64,000 nucleotides of DNA from Vibrio orientalis CIP 102891 = ATCC 33934. GTDB lineage: Bacteria > Pseudomonadota > Gammaproteobacteria > Enterobacterales > Vibrionaceae. The notes beneath the pieces are model-generated. The model was not told the origin of the DNA. It saw only the letters and a list, made by a program, of their open reading frames with translations, and ran no database searches. Positions 52,539-61,972 of this stretch are shown one piece after another (the stretch's first letter is position 1; each line of letters begins with the position of its first letter). The stretch is taken from the NCBI RefSeq assembly GCF_000176235.1, contig NZ_ACZV01000005.1:2108001-2172000 (forward strand), written 5' to 3'. Both the position numbers and the translations under genes were made by a program.

Positions 52539-53335
52539 AGCGGGTAATGCGATACACACATATCTTTGCTTAACCCGATATGCAAACGTCGGGTTTGACC
52601 ATCTAACGTCACTTCCAATAGATATAGATCGTCAAGATTCGGCTTATCAGCATCGGCGTAAATTGGTGCTTCAATTTGAAATAGCGCACTGGCATGATTA
52701 TCACGCACATCAATTGGCAGATGGTAAGTCATACCATTGAACTTGACTGCTGCAGACACAAGCCCCGGAGAATAGGTCTGATAGTGCAAATCCACAAGGA
52801 ACTCACAACCACCGCCATGGTGCCAGATTTGCTCCGTGGTGATGTGCTCTAAACGTGTGTTGCGGATAAATTGAAGATACGGCTCCTTCCAAATCCCAAT
52901 GCGGCTATCAAGCTTTTGATATTGCGGCTCACCGAGTGGACATAGCTCTAGTTGATCTTCTTCAAACAACAGCTGCTCTTCTTCTTCAAGAAATAGAACT
53001 TCAAAACGGTTTCGGCCTAACTGCATATAAGGACGAATGTCTTTCTTATATTCAGCCTGACTGCCATCACAATCAAACACCGCGACACCGTTCAAACGTA
53101 CTTCAGCATGATAGTCGACCCCAGCAATCACAAGATCAACAGCAGGAAAGGCCATCATCGCTTCGTCCACTTCAATATCATGCATCAAGTGCCACTCTTG
53201 AGCGGCAATATCTGATTCAGACAGAGAGTCAGGAAGCTTAGCACTCAAAGGTGCAGGAAAAGTGATGTCATCTTGTGGAATCGATAGGTCTGTAAGCGGA
53301 GAAATCTGCCAAAGACCAGCAAGTGAAAGCTGCAT
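52535..53335 (-). CDS. Glycoside-hydrolase-family-2-like protein lacking a catalytic domain
   Basis: The 266-residue protein begins LSLAGLWQISPLTDLSIPQDDITFPAPLSAKLP and continues with VDLVIAGVDYHAEVRLNGVAVFDCDG, the sugar-binding jellyroll pattern of GH2 beta-mannosidase or beta-galactosidase N-termini. An immunoglobulin-like region follows (about 165-260), but there is no TIM-barrel with catalytic glutamates. No signal peptide is seen, so it should be cytoplasmic. It could bind a carbohydrate or be a truncated descendant. The reading frame is intact and ends cleanly, which argues against recent decay. Confidence 0.65.
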   Translation of the reverse strand: MQLSLAGLWQISPLTDLSIPQDDITFPAPLSAKLPDSLSESDIAAQEWHLMHDIEVDEAMMAFPAVDLVIAGVDYHAEVRLNGVAVFDCDGSQAEYKKDIRPYMQLGRNRFEVLFLEEEEQLLFEEDQLELCPLGEPQYQKLDSRIGIWKEPYLQFIRNTRLEHITTEQIWHHGGGCEFLVDLHYQTYSPGLVSAAVKFNGMTYHLPIDVRDNHASALFQIEAPIYADADKPNLDDLYLLEVTLDGQTRRLHIGLSKDMCVSHYPL

Positions 53336-53402
53336 AAACCGTTTTATAAATTGAGCTAGATCAAGTTTGGAAGATTATAAAGCAGCGCATGTGATAAAGA
53401 TA

Positions 53403-53432
53403 CAAAAATGCCAGTCACTAGGACTGGCATTC
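53403..53432 (-). terminator. Rho-independent terminator of rraB
   Basis: AATGCCAGTC/GACTGGCATT stem (about 53407-53431) is followed on the reverse strand by TTTTTG, 30 bp past the rraB stop. Confidence 0.85.
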
Positions 53433-53465
53433 TCAATTCTAATCTAAGCAACAAAAAGTATTGCG

Positions 53466-53879
53466 TTACTCTTCGTCATCTTCCTCTTCTGGGTAAAGCG
53501 CATCTTCGCCTTCGTAGTAAGTGCCCCAGCCGTCATAAATGATGTCGAACTTCTCTGCAAGATGTACCAGTTTTTCAACTTGAACATCGATTGCTTCAGG
53601 GTTTAGCGCCGATTCCATCGTCGCATCACAACAAAGCAGCTTATTGCCATCTTCATCTTCGGTTTCTTCAGCTTCTAATACTTCGAAGCCCATTTTGAAT
53701 GCTTCAACCACTGCTTTTTCTAGGGTATTAAAGTCTTCAGCAAACAGGTGGTGCTCGATCTCATACAAAGCATCTGGATCACTGCCATCTTCTAATAAGG
53801 CTTGAATAATATCGCGAGTCTCTTCCTTTTGAATCTCAAGTAATTCTTCAACAGATAGATATTCATCTTCGTGAGACAT
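53466..53879 (-). CDS. rraB: Ribonuclease E inhibitor RraB
   Basis: RraB binds RNase E and changes which transcripts it degrades. The 137-residue protein is strongly acidic, starting MSHEDEYLSVEELLEIQKEE with DALYEIEHHLFAEDF and DIIYDGWGTYYEG, and ends in a Glu/Asp-rich tail. The frame extends eight codons upstream, but the ATG at 53879 has GGAGCAC at usable distance and matches RraB N-termini. RNase G, the RNase E paralogue, is encoded 8 kb away (rng). Confidence 0.95.
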   Translation of the reverse strand: MSHEDEYLSVEELLEIQKEETRDIIQALLEDGSDPDALYEIEHHLFAEDFNTLEKAVVEAFKMGFEVLEAEETEDEDGNKLLCCDATMESALNPEAIDVQVEKLVHLAEKFDIIYDGWGTYYEGEDALYPEEEDDEE

Positions 53880-54444
53880 AAGTCGTGCTCCAGATAGTGA
53901 CAAAATAGATCGTAATTTACAGCGACGAAATATCGCATGGATCCAGATAAATTACTACCCAGAATGTGGCTTGATCGCGATCTTTCTCCGCCCAAATCAG
54001 CAAGATCAAACTAGATCGACCTCACAAGATGAAAAAATTAACATTTCCTTAGCAAGTGAGCGATTCAGAATTATCTCTTTTAAACTCTTCATCTCTTATA
54101 AACAGAGATTATGCGTTTTTATCACCATTCTTTGCATATCAAGTGCTCAGCATTAAATGCATAAAAATATGCACCATCAAAATTAAAAGGCGAATTAGTG
54201 AATAGCTATGCTGTTACTCGCGGGAACTTCGCATTCCTTAGCTGCGCCTTTATCGCATAGAGACGCAGCTTTACGCCAAATAGGAAAAAATTACATATTT
54301 GGAAATTCTATAGATTACCGACAATTATCAGTACAAAAAACCATAAGACAAATAAAAGGCAGTTATTTTCTCCAGCAACTCAGCTTGCATCTTTATAACA
54401 AACTTGTCATAAATACGCTCTTAAATTAATTGTAAGGATACAAA
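53880..54444. other. 565-base intergenic region between rraB and arcA
   Basis: The region holds the rraB promoter on the left and the arcA promoter on the right. TGCATAAAAATATGCA (54158-54173) is a perfect palindrome resembling a spaced ARG box, and TTGATCGCGATCTT (53971-53984) is close to an FNR box (TTGAT-N4-ATCAA), which would fit anaerobic control of arginine fermentation. Both assignments are tentative. A 73-codon frame at 54208-54429 lacks a good start and is probably spurious. Confidence 0.4.
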
Positions 54445-55665
54445 ATGAGTAAGTTGTATGTAGGCTCAGAAGTCGGTCAATTAAGACGAGTATTGTTAAA
54501 CCGTCCTGAGCGAGCGCTCACCCACTTAACCCCTTCGAACTGTCATGAGTTGTTATTTGATGACGTACTGGCCGTAGAAGCGGCTGGTGAAGAGCATGAT
54601 AAGTTTGCCCAGACACTAACTGACCAAGGGGTTGAAGTTCTGCTACTGCACAACTTACTGGTTGAAACATTAGAAGTCGCTGAGGCTCGAACTTGGCTAC
54701 TCAATACCCAGATTTCTGATTTCCGTTACGGTCCAACTTTTGCCAAAGATCTACGCAACTATCTATCGGATATGGACAACGAACACCTAGCGACAGTACT
54801 GCTTGGTGGTCTCGCTTATTCAGAACTACCAATCAAGTCATCATCGATGCTACCGCGCATGCACCAGCCTCTCGACTTTGTGATTGAGCCACTGCCAAAC
54901 CACCTCTTTACCCGTGATACCTCGTGTTGGGTATACGGTGGTGTCTCTCTGAACCCGATGATGAAGCCTGCCCGTCAGCGCGAAACCAATCACCTGCGCG
55001 CGATTTACCGCTGGCACCCTGTCTTTGCAGGCCAAGATTTTATTAAGTATTTCGGCGATGAAGATCTTCATTACGATAACGCTAATATTGAAGGCGGCGA
55101 TGTGCTGGTTATTGGTAAAGGCGCGGTATTAGTCGGTATGTCTGAAAGAACCACCGCTCAGGGTGTTGAAAACCTTGCTGCAAGCCTATTCAAGCATGGC
55201 CAAGCCAAAGAAGTGATTGCCATTGAGTTGCCAAAACACCGCTCATGCATGCACTTAGATACCGTGATGACCCACATGGATATCGATACTTTCTCTGTCT
55301 ACCCAGAGATCATGCGTAAAGATCTCAACACTTGGCGCCTATCAGCAAAAGACGATGGTGATATGAAGGTCGAAGAAGTGCCGAGTTTCATCCATGCGAT
55401 TGAAGAAGCTCTCGGCTTAGATTACCTGAAGATCATTACCACTGGCGGTGATAGCTATGAAGCAGAGCGCGAGCAATGGAATGATGCCAATAACGTATTA
55501 ACCGTCAAACCGGGCGTAGTTATCGGTTATGAACGTAACGTCTACACCAATGAGAAGTACGATAAAGCGGGCATTACGGTTCTTCCTATCCCTGGTAATG
55601 AATTGGGTCGTGGTCGTGGTGGCGCTCGCTGTATGAGTTGTCCTATCGAGCGTGACGGTATTTAA
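54445..55665 (+). CDS. arcA: Arginine deiminase
   Basis: Arginine deiminase converts arginine to citrulline and ammonia, supplying ATP with OTCase and carbamate kinase and protecting from acid. The 406-residue protein starts VGSEVGQLRRVLLNRPERAL and has FTRDTSCWVYGG near residue 157, NIEGGDVLVIGKGAVLVGMSERT near 215, the MHLDTVMTHMDIDTF catalytic-His region near 275, and the C-terminal GRGGARCMSCPI with the nucleophilic Cys. No arcB or arcC is adjacent; argF lies 11 kb away. Confidence 0.95.
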   Translation: MSKLYVGSEVGQLRRVLLNRPERALTHLTPSNCHELLFDDVLAVEAAGEEHDKFAQTLTDQGVEVLLLHNLLVETLEVAEARTWLLNTQISDFRYGPTFAKDLRNYLSDMDNEHLATVLLGGLAYSELPIKSSSMLPRMHQPLDFVIEPLPNHLFTRDTSCWVYGGVSLNPMMKPARQRETNHLRAIYRWHPVFAGQDFIKYFGDEDLHYDNANIEGGDVLVIGKGAVLVGMSERTTAQGVENLAASLFKHGQAKEVIAIELPKHRSCMHLDTVMTHMDIDTFSVYPEIMRKDLNTWRLSAKDDGDMKVEEVPSFIHAIEEALGLDYLKIITTGGDSYEAEREQWNDANNVLTVKPGVVIGYERNVYTNEKYDKAGITVLPIPGNELGRGRGGARCMSCPIERDGI

Positions 55666-55685
55666 TACCACGCTTAACAGCCAAT

Positions 55686-55725
55686 AAAAAAGGGTTGATG
55701 TGCAAGCATCAACCCTTTTTGTTTT
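55686..55725. terminator. Rho-independent terminator of arcA
   Basis: AAAAAGGGTTGATG/CATCAACCCTTTTT is a 14-bp stem with a six-base loop, T-rich on both outer sides; it can serve arcA and the convergent tldD. Confidence 0.9.
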
Positions 55726-55748
55726 TCTTAAGTAAGTAGGTCACCCTC

Positions 55749-55790
55749 AAGAGATTCCCTACTCACTCCTTCGTCGTTCTATGGAATGAC
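55749..55790. repeat. Isolated copy of the palindromic repeat family
   Basis: AAGAGATTCCC..ACTCACTCCTTCGTCGTT..GGAATGAC is the reverse complement of one hairpin of the three-copy repeat at 36865-37150. The stem is partly degenerate. It lies between arcA and tldD, which shows that the element is dispersed. Confidence 0.75.
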
Positions 55791-55807
55791 ATAGACGACC
55801 AGTCGTT

Positions 55808-57253
55808 TTATTCGGTACCACCGACTGTGATTGAGTCGAGCTTCAATGTTGGCTGACCAACGCCTACAGGGACGCTTTGGCCAGCTTTACCACACACACC
55901 CACACCTCGGTCAATGCTAAGATCATTACCGACCATAGAGACTTGCTGCATTGCTTCAATGCCAGAGCCGATCAACGTTGCCCCTTTAACAGGACGGGTA
56001 ATCTTACCGTTTTCAATCAAGTAAGCTTCAGACGCAGAGAAGACGAACTTACCTGAGGTGATATCAACCTGACCGCCACCAAAGTTTGGAGCATATAAGC
56101 CTTTCTCAACCGTTGAAATAATCTCTTCTGGCGAATGCTCGCCCGGTAGCATGTAAGTATTGGTCATGCGAGGCATTGGCAGGTGAGCGTATGACTCACG
56201 ACGGCCATTACCGGTAGGGTTTACTCCCATAAGGCGCGCATTGAGCTTGTCTTGCATGTAGCCTTTTAGCACACCGTTCTCGATCAGTGTGTTGTATTGG
56301 CCATTGACACCTTCATCGTCAACGTTTAAAGAACCACGTAGGTCTTTTAACGTGCCATCATCAACAATAGTACATAGATCGGAAGTGACCTTCTGGCCCA
56401 CTTTGCCGCTAAATACAGAAGACTCTTTGCGGTTAAAGTCACCTTCTAAACCATGACCAACCGCTTCGTGCAGTAGCACGCCAGGCCAACCAGAGCCAAG
56501 TACGACTGGCATCATACCTGCCGGTGCAGCATCTGCTTCAAGATTCACGAGAGCCATGCGAATCGCTTCGTCTGCATAATGGTAGGCAACCTTGGCACCA
56601 TCGCTATCTGATAAGAAGAAGTCATAACCAAAGCGACCGCCACCGCCTGAACTGCCACGTTCACGGCGATCACCCTTTTCAGCTAGCACGCTGATTGATA
56701 AGCGAACTAAAGGACGAATATCACCAGCGTAGGTGCCATCCGTTGCGGCAACCAGCATCTGTTCATGGACACCACTTAAGCTAACCGAAACTTCTTTAAT
56801 CAACGGTTCTTTAGTACGAATGTAGGCATCTAGCTCTTTCAGCAGTTGAGTCTTTTGCTCCTTGGCCCAACTCTCTAACGGGTTCGCTGCAGAATAGTAA
56901 CTCTGGTTATCGGTGCGCTTAAATGCCTGTACTTGGCCATTTTGACCTTGTTGAGCAATACCACGTGCTGCAATGGCACTCTGCTTTAAACCTTCGAGCT
57001 GAATTTGATCAGAATAAGCAAAGCCCGTCTTTTCGCCGGCTACTGCTCTCACACCTACACCGCAGTCAATATTAAAAGAACCATCTTTAATGATGCTGTC
57101 TTCCAATACCAAAGACTCATGCCAGCTTGACTGAAAATAGATATCTGCATAGTCGATTTGGCGAGTGGCAATACTAGCCAACGTATCTGCAATGTCTTGC
57201 TCACTAAGTCCGGCTGATTTTAGCAACGCGTCTTCTACGTGATTTATGGTCAT
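55808..57253 (-). CDS. tldD: Metalloprotease TldD
   Basis: TldD forms a heterodimeric zinc protease with TldE/PmbA that processes microcin B17 and unfolded peptides and affects DNA gyrase inhibitors. The 481-residue protein has the LLHEAVGHGLEGD zinc motif near residue 262 and the GCVRFG-like FNIDCGVGVRAVAGEKTGFAYS region near 80. It is the last gene of the conserved maf-rng-yhdP-nit-tldD operon. Confidence 0.95.
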   Translation of the reverse strand: MTINHVEDALLKSAGLSEQDIADTLASIATRQIDYADIYFQSSWHESLVLEDSIIKDGSFNIDCGVGVRAVAGEKTGFAYSDQIQLEGLKQSAIAARGIAQQGQNGQVQAFKRTDNQSYYSAANPLESWAKEQKTQLLKELDAYIRTKEPLIKEVSVSLSGVHEQMLVAATDGTYAGDIRPLVRLSISVLAEKGDRRERGSSGGGGRFGYDFFLSDSDGAKVAYHYADEAIRMALVNLEADAAPAGMMPVVLGSGWPGVLLHEAVGHGLEGDFNRKESSVFSGKVGQKVTSDLCTIVDDGTLKDLRGSLNVDDEGVNGQYNTLIENGVLKGYMQDKLNARLMGVNPTGNGRRESYAHLPMPRMTNTYMLPGEHSPEEIISTVEKGLYAPNFGGGQVDITSGKFVFSASEAYLIENGKITRPVKGATLIGSGIEAMQQVSMVGNDLSIDRGVGVCGKAGQSVPVGVGQPTLKLDSITVGGTE

Positions 57254-57262
57254 ACTTTGCTC

Positions 57263-58081
57263 TTAATTTTGTAACTGATTGCTGAATCGAGTGTGCTGCC
57301 TTACTGGCATCGCAGATCTCAACTCATCGACTTGGGTTAGGTCAATTTCGACTAATAAATTACTTGGTTGATCAGATAGTGCCCCAATAATCTCTCCCCA
57401 CGGAGAAATGACCATCGAGTGTCCCCAAGTTTCTCGCCCACACGGATGGACTCCTGCTTGATTCACAGCGATAAGCCATGACTGTGTTTCAATCGCTCTC
57501 GCACGCAGCAGAGGTTCCCAGTGCGCTCTGCCTGTCACCGCGGTAAAGGCCGCTGGTACAAGAATCAGGTTAGCACCTAACCGAGTGAGTTCACTGTATA
57601 GTGTAGGAAAGCGGATATCATAGCAGATACTTAAGCCAAGATGCGCGAATGGGGCTGGATATGTAACAATTTGAGAGCCCGGAGTAAAGGTTTCAGACTC
57701 TCGATAGCGTCTATGTCCGTCGGCAACATCGACATCGAACATATGTAACTTGTCATAATGCGCGACAAGCTCACCTTGGGGAGAATATAGCAACGATGTT
57801 GTTGTCACTCCCTGAGCTTGCTGGATCGGCATACTACCCACTAAGAGCCAGACTGCATTTTGTTTTGCTAGCTGCGCAATCTGTTGTTGCAACGTTCCTT
57901 GCTCAAGCGGCTCTGCATACTGGTGATAATCTTTACGACTGCCAAACACAAGGCTGTTTTCTGGGGTGACGATAAAAGTCGCCCCCTCTTTTGCTAAGGC
58001 GATCACCTGTTCACGGATATAGGCCAAATTATGCTGAGGATTTGGGCCAGATGTCATCTGAATTAATCCTACTCGTTCCAT
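57263..58081 (-). CDS. Nitrilase-superfamily carbon-nitrogen hydrolase (Nit1-like)
   Basis: The 272-residue protein is a CN hydrolase with all three catalytic residues visible: Glu in VTPENSLVFG near residue 41, Lys in HYDKLHMFDVD near 111, and Cys in LSICYDIRFP near 153. It is close to the Nit1/deaminated-glutathione amidase group, which removes the amide from deaminated glutathione formed by transaminases; that substrate is inferred. It overlaps no neighbour but sits 9 bp from tldD and 12 bp from yhdP. gshA lies elsewhere in the window. Confidence 0.88.
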   Translation of the reverse strand: MERVGLIQMTSGPNPQHNLAYIREQVIALAKEGATFIVTPENSLVFGSRKDYHQYAEPLEQGTLQQQIAQLAKQNAVWLLVGSMPIQQAQGVTTTSLLYSPQGELVAHYDKLHMFDVDVADGHRRYRESETFTPGSQIVTYPAPFAHLGLSICYDIRFPTLYSELTRLGANLILVPAAFTAVTGRAHWEPLLRARAIETQSWLIAVNQAGVHPCGRETWGHSMVISPWGEIIGALSDQPSNLLVEIDLTQVDELRSAMPVRQHTRFSNQLQN

Positions 58082-58093
58082 GAGTAACTCTCC

Positions 58094-61000
58094 TTATTTC
58101 ACCGCTTCTCGCAGTTTCTGTGGCAACTTAAATTCACCTTGGCTACGTGACAACTCTTTAACTATAGGTGCATCCAATGGCCCCTTCACTTCATAATTAA
58201 CTTGAGTGAAGACCTCGACAACAGGCGAGATCACCGTCGTAATCGCAAGTACGTACAGAGCGGTTTGTGGCGTCACGGCAAAGGCCGTTAAGACCGGGAT
58301 CCCCGAAGTAATATCTGGAGTAAAGTTAACCTCTGCGTCTACTGTTCGGGTATTAAGATTCGCCAATCCTTTGATATTCATCTCACCCGCGACCGCATCC
58401 ATTTTGATGTCGTTGGTAAGGAAAATACCGTTGCGGATTGAACCACTACCAGTAATGGAGTTAAACGCCATCCCCTTATCAAACACATCGGTAAAGTCGA
58501 GCTGCATTTTACGAATGATGGAGTCGAGACTAAAGATACCCAGTAACCTCGCCGCACCGCTGACATCAGAAATGACCCCTTTGCCTAGCTCAGTCTTAAC
58601 ATCGCCTTGTAAACTCGATATGCGACCTGACCACGGAGAACCATCCCACTCAATATTGGCACTAATGTCAAAGGGCGCGCGTTGGATACCAGAAGAGATA
58701 CCAAAGCGCTCCATCACGTCGCTGTTGTTTTCACCTGACATAGCAATATTGAATTTAGTGTGGCTTTGCTTGTCATTCAGTTGCCACCAGCCATCCATAT
58801 TGACCTTGTTGCTCCCGCTTTCAAACGAGAGCTTCTTCCACTCTATTTTCTCGCCTTGGCGCTGGAGATCTAGATGTGTTTTACCAACCTTGTAGCCCTG
58901 AAGCCAGAAGTCATCAATAGTCAGAGTGATATTCGGGATCTGCTGATGGAAAGTTCGATCGAACGCACTCACCAATGGTTGTTCATCATTGGTAGGATCG
59001 AACATGGTTTTGTCTTTTAGCTCTTCATCCAGCACAGGGACATATATATGAAGGCGTTCAAGAGAAACCGATAAATCATATGGCTCAAGATAACTCGCTT
59101 CGCCTTTCGCTTCTTGGCTATCGAGATTCATATACCAACCCAAACCTTTACGTTTGGCGCTGAAGTCGACATCATTCCATTCAATATTGGCCAGTGTCAG
59201 CTCTTTTACATCAAGATCAATTCTCGATGGTAACGGAATCTGCGGCGTATTCATTTGTGCTAATACCGCAGAGGAGCTTGGTTGTTCTTGGGTGGCGAGT
59301 TCAATCCAATCATCTAGATTGAATTGGTCAGTGCGAACTTGAGCTTGATGGCCAGTAATCGGACTAATTTTGAAGCTCCCTTTACCCAACACTAAATTGG
59401 TCGCTTTTAGAACAGGTACATCGGGGCGAATATCGATTTCGGTTTGATACTTAGCACTAGGCAGTTGCAGCCTTGCGGTAATACTCTCTTGGTTACCTGA
59501 AGCTTGCAGGTGCGCTTTACCTTTTTCACCACTTTTTTTACCTAACGGCGCTGGGTAGTTACTACTTACTAACTTAAGGTCAGCTACGGTATCTATTTGA
59601 TAGGTAAAGCCAATATCATTCAGTTGCAGGTCAATGTCCATTTGCCAAGGTGCATGGCCGCCAACGGGGGCTACCCATTGATTGCCAAGATAGGGAGCCA
59701 GTGGTTTGACATCCCAATCTCCAACTACATTGATCGCCACACCATAACCTTGAGCGATGTTCTCTCCGCCAAAATCGATTGAGACTGGCTGAGTCAGTAA
59801 TTCTGCCGATAGCCCAGCGGCACTGACCACATCGTTATCAAACTCAACACGACCAGACACGGTTTCTAACGTCATCGGTGGAGCATCAATCGTGACATGG
59901 TTTTTATTTAAGTCAGCGTAACCCCAAGCGCGCGCCTCTTTGTCCGTATCAAACGGAATGTTCAGCTGAAACTTCGATTTCACCGGCCCATCCACTTGTA
60001 CCGCAGTTAAAGCAGCACCCACAGAATCCACTAGCGGAGAAGCTGTCATATAATCGCGCACCGCATTACCTTCAGCACTCGCTTGAGCTTCAATCTCAAT
60101 GTGCCCATCAGGCCCGAGGACCGGAATACGGCCAGTAATGCGCTGAGCTTTAACATCCATCAATGTGGCGCTGTGCGAATCAAGATACATCGCATCATTT
60201 TGGAACAGGATATCGAGCTGTAAATCAGTAATGGCTGGCCAAGCGGTATCGAAGCTAAATTTAGCCTGCTTTAAGCCAACCCACGCCTGAAACATGCCGT
60301 TGTTATTCTGGTACGGGAAGTCACCCAACTCTCCATACCAAAGCAATTTCGCCGTATTAACTCGACCACCTTGAATTGCGGTACTCAAATAGTCCGTGAG
60401 ATCTCGACCAAGCGCTAAAGTTGGTAAGTAACGCCAAGTTTCACCAGCGTTATAGAGGTCTGCTTCAGCATAGAAAGATAAGAACGGGCTGCGCTCTTTA
60501 GGAAAATCAAGACGGAAAGCGCCAAGAACTTGTAGATCGGGGGTGGCAGCGGTGACTTTATCCGCCCAAAGACTCCAACCTTGCTCACCGTTTTGCCACA
60601 CAATGTCCACCTGCCCCTGCTTAATATTAAGCGGAGCTTGAAACACATCACCATAAGGCAAAACATCATCAATCAAAGAGACTCTTGCTTTGGCTTGCTG
60701 AAGGTTACCGGCGACAGAAGCTGACACATGATGCACACCTGGCAATAGCTCCCACTGAGACATAGTGCCGCCACTCAACTCTGCCGAGTACTTAAGGCTA
60801 TCAAGGCCGTCGCTCATCGAAACGCGAACATCTTCAACTAAACCACCAAGCGAAAATGTTTCGATTAACTCTGACGTTGCTTGAGAATTTGGCGCCAGTT
60901 TTACTAACGGTGTGATCGTGGCAATATCGAGTTGAGAAACATTTAAGCGCCATTGCTCAGGTTGCCAATCAAAGGCCATATCGAGTTCAGGCCATGCTTT

Positions 61001-61963
61001 ATCATCGGTTCTTAGTTTTAGTGAGTGGGCATTTACTTGCCAACCTTGTTCGATCGGCTCAAGTTCCAGAACACCTGATTCAATGGATAGCTCATGACGT
61101 CCGCCCTCTTGCCAAATCAGCTCTGAAGACTCCAACTCTAAGTAAGCACTCACTGGCTGACTTTTCTCAAGCGTTAACCAACTATTAAAGCTGATTTGGC
61201 CTTTCTCAATACCCGTTTCTGTTTTGAGGTACTTACTCAGCCAAGGTGTGACTAGCACATTTTGTGCAGAGACATAAAACTCGCCACTCACTTCCGCTAA
61301 CGAGCCGTAATCAACAAAGTTTGCTTTGACTTTGGCTGAGTTAATTTGGCTGTTAGCTAGGCTGATTTCACCATCAGCAAGATGATGACGGCCGTCGTTT
61401 TGCCATCTCAGTTTGGCGATATTCAGTTCACGCTCGGTGCCATCAATACCTAAGAAGTGAATTTGAGAATCCGCGATGGTAAAGCTGTCTAACTGGCGAA
61501 GAAACAACTGGTCTAACTGTTGTATAACGCCCTTCTGCTCACCTTGCGGTTTTAGCTCTGACTTATCATCACCCGTTGCCCACTGCACTGAAGTGATATC
61601 TAAATTGAGCTGGTAGATATTCAAGTCCGCAACCACAGGTTGCAGTTGCATAATCGTCTGAAACAGATCAATTTCAACTTCTACCGTTTCAGCAGAAAAA
61701 TGAATACCACTGCTCTCAGGGGTTTGCGCTTTAACCCCTTGCAGTGAAATGGATGGGTGAGTGTTGCGCCAAAAACCATGCAGGCCAGAGATCTCAAAAT
61801 CCAGCCCCGAGCCTTGGTTAACCCAAGCTTGAATCTGAGGTTGAAAATGGTTGAGCTGAGGCAGTGCAATACGCAGACCCGTTACCGCGATTGCCAAAAC
61901 AATCAACACAGTAACGGTCAGCCAAAGAAAAAGTCGCGTTAGACGAGTTGCAGTCGTAGTCAC
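58094..61963 (-). CDS. yhdP: AsmA-like envelope protein YhdP
   Basis: YhdP is a large inner-membrane-anchored protein with a long periplasmic beta-groove, implicated in moving phospholipids to the outer membrane together with TamB and YdbH. The 1289-residue protein has one N-terminal membrane helix (about residues 8-30) and then only beta-rich periplasmic sequence, ending in the conserved AsmA-C region with VTPQTALYVLAITTVISPVVEVFTQVNYEVKGPL. The start is GTG. It lies 9 bp after rng. Confidence 0.93.
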   Translation of the reverse strand: MTTTATRLTRLFLWLTVTVLIVLAIAVTGLRIALPQLNHFQPQIQAWVNQGSGLDFEISGLHGFWRNTHPSISLQGVKAQTPESSGIHFSAETVEVEIDLFQTIMQLQPVVADLNIYQLNLDITSVQWATGDDKSELKPQGEQKGVIQQLDQLFLRQLDSFTIADSQIHFLGIDGTERELNIAKLRWQNDGRHHLADGEISLANSQINSAKVKANFVDYGSLAEVSGEFYVSAQNVLVTPWLSKYLKTETGIEKGQISFNSWLTLEKSQPVSAYLELESSELIWQEGGRHELSIESGVLELEPIEQGWQVNAHSLKLRTDDKAWPELDMAFDWQPEQWRLNVSQLDIATITPLVKLAPNSQATSELIETFSLGGLVEDVRVSMSDGLDSLKYSAELSGGTMSQWELLPGVHHVSASVAGNLQQAKARVSLIDDVLPYGDVFQAPLNIKQGQVDIVWQNGEQGWSLWADKVTAATPDLQVLGAFRLDFPKERSPFLSFYAEADLYNAGETWRYLPTLALGRDLTDYLSTAIQGGRVNTAKLLWYGELGDFPYQNNNGMFQAWVGLKQAKFSFDTAWPAITDLQLDILFQNDAMYLDSHSATLMDVKAQRITGRIPVLGPDGHIEIEAQASAEGNAVRDYMTASPLVDSVGAALTAVQVDGPVKSKFQLNIPFDTDKEARAWGYADLNKNHVTIDAPPMTLETVSGRVEFDNDVVSAAGLSAELLTQPVSIDFGGENIAQGYGVAINVVGDWDVKPLAPYLGNQWVAPVGGHAPWQMDIDLQLNDIGFTYQIDTVADLKLVSSNYPAPLGKKSGEKGKAHLQASGNQESITARLQLPSAKYQTEIDIRPDVPVLKATNLVLGKGSFKISPITGHQAQVRTDQFNLDDWIELATQEQPSSSAVLAQMNTPQIPLPSRIDLDVKELTLANIEWNDVDFSAKRKGLGWYMNLDSQEAKGEASYLEPYDLSVSLERLHIYVPVLDEELKDKTMFDPTNDEQPLVSAFDRTFHQQIPNITLTIDDFWLQGYKVGKTHLDLQRQGEKIEWKKLSFESGSNKVNMDGWWQLNDKQSHTKFNIAMSGENNSDVMERFGISSGIQRAPFDISANIEWDGSPWSGRISSLQGDVKTELGKGVISDVSGAARLLGIFSLDSIIRKMQLDFTDVFDKGMAFNSITGSGSIRNGIFLTNDIKMDAVAGEMNIKGLANLNTRTVDAEVNFTPDITSGIPVLTAFAVTPQTALYVLAITTVISPVVEVFTQVNYEVKGPLDAPIVKELSRSQGEFKLPQKLREAVK

Positions 61964-61972
61964 ATACAGCCT

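Noticed and set aside
54208..54429. 73-codon frame upstream of arcA
   Set aside because: No ribosome-binding site, low-complexity composition, lies in the arcA promoter/leader region.
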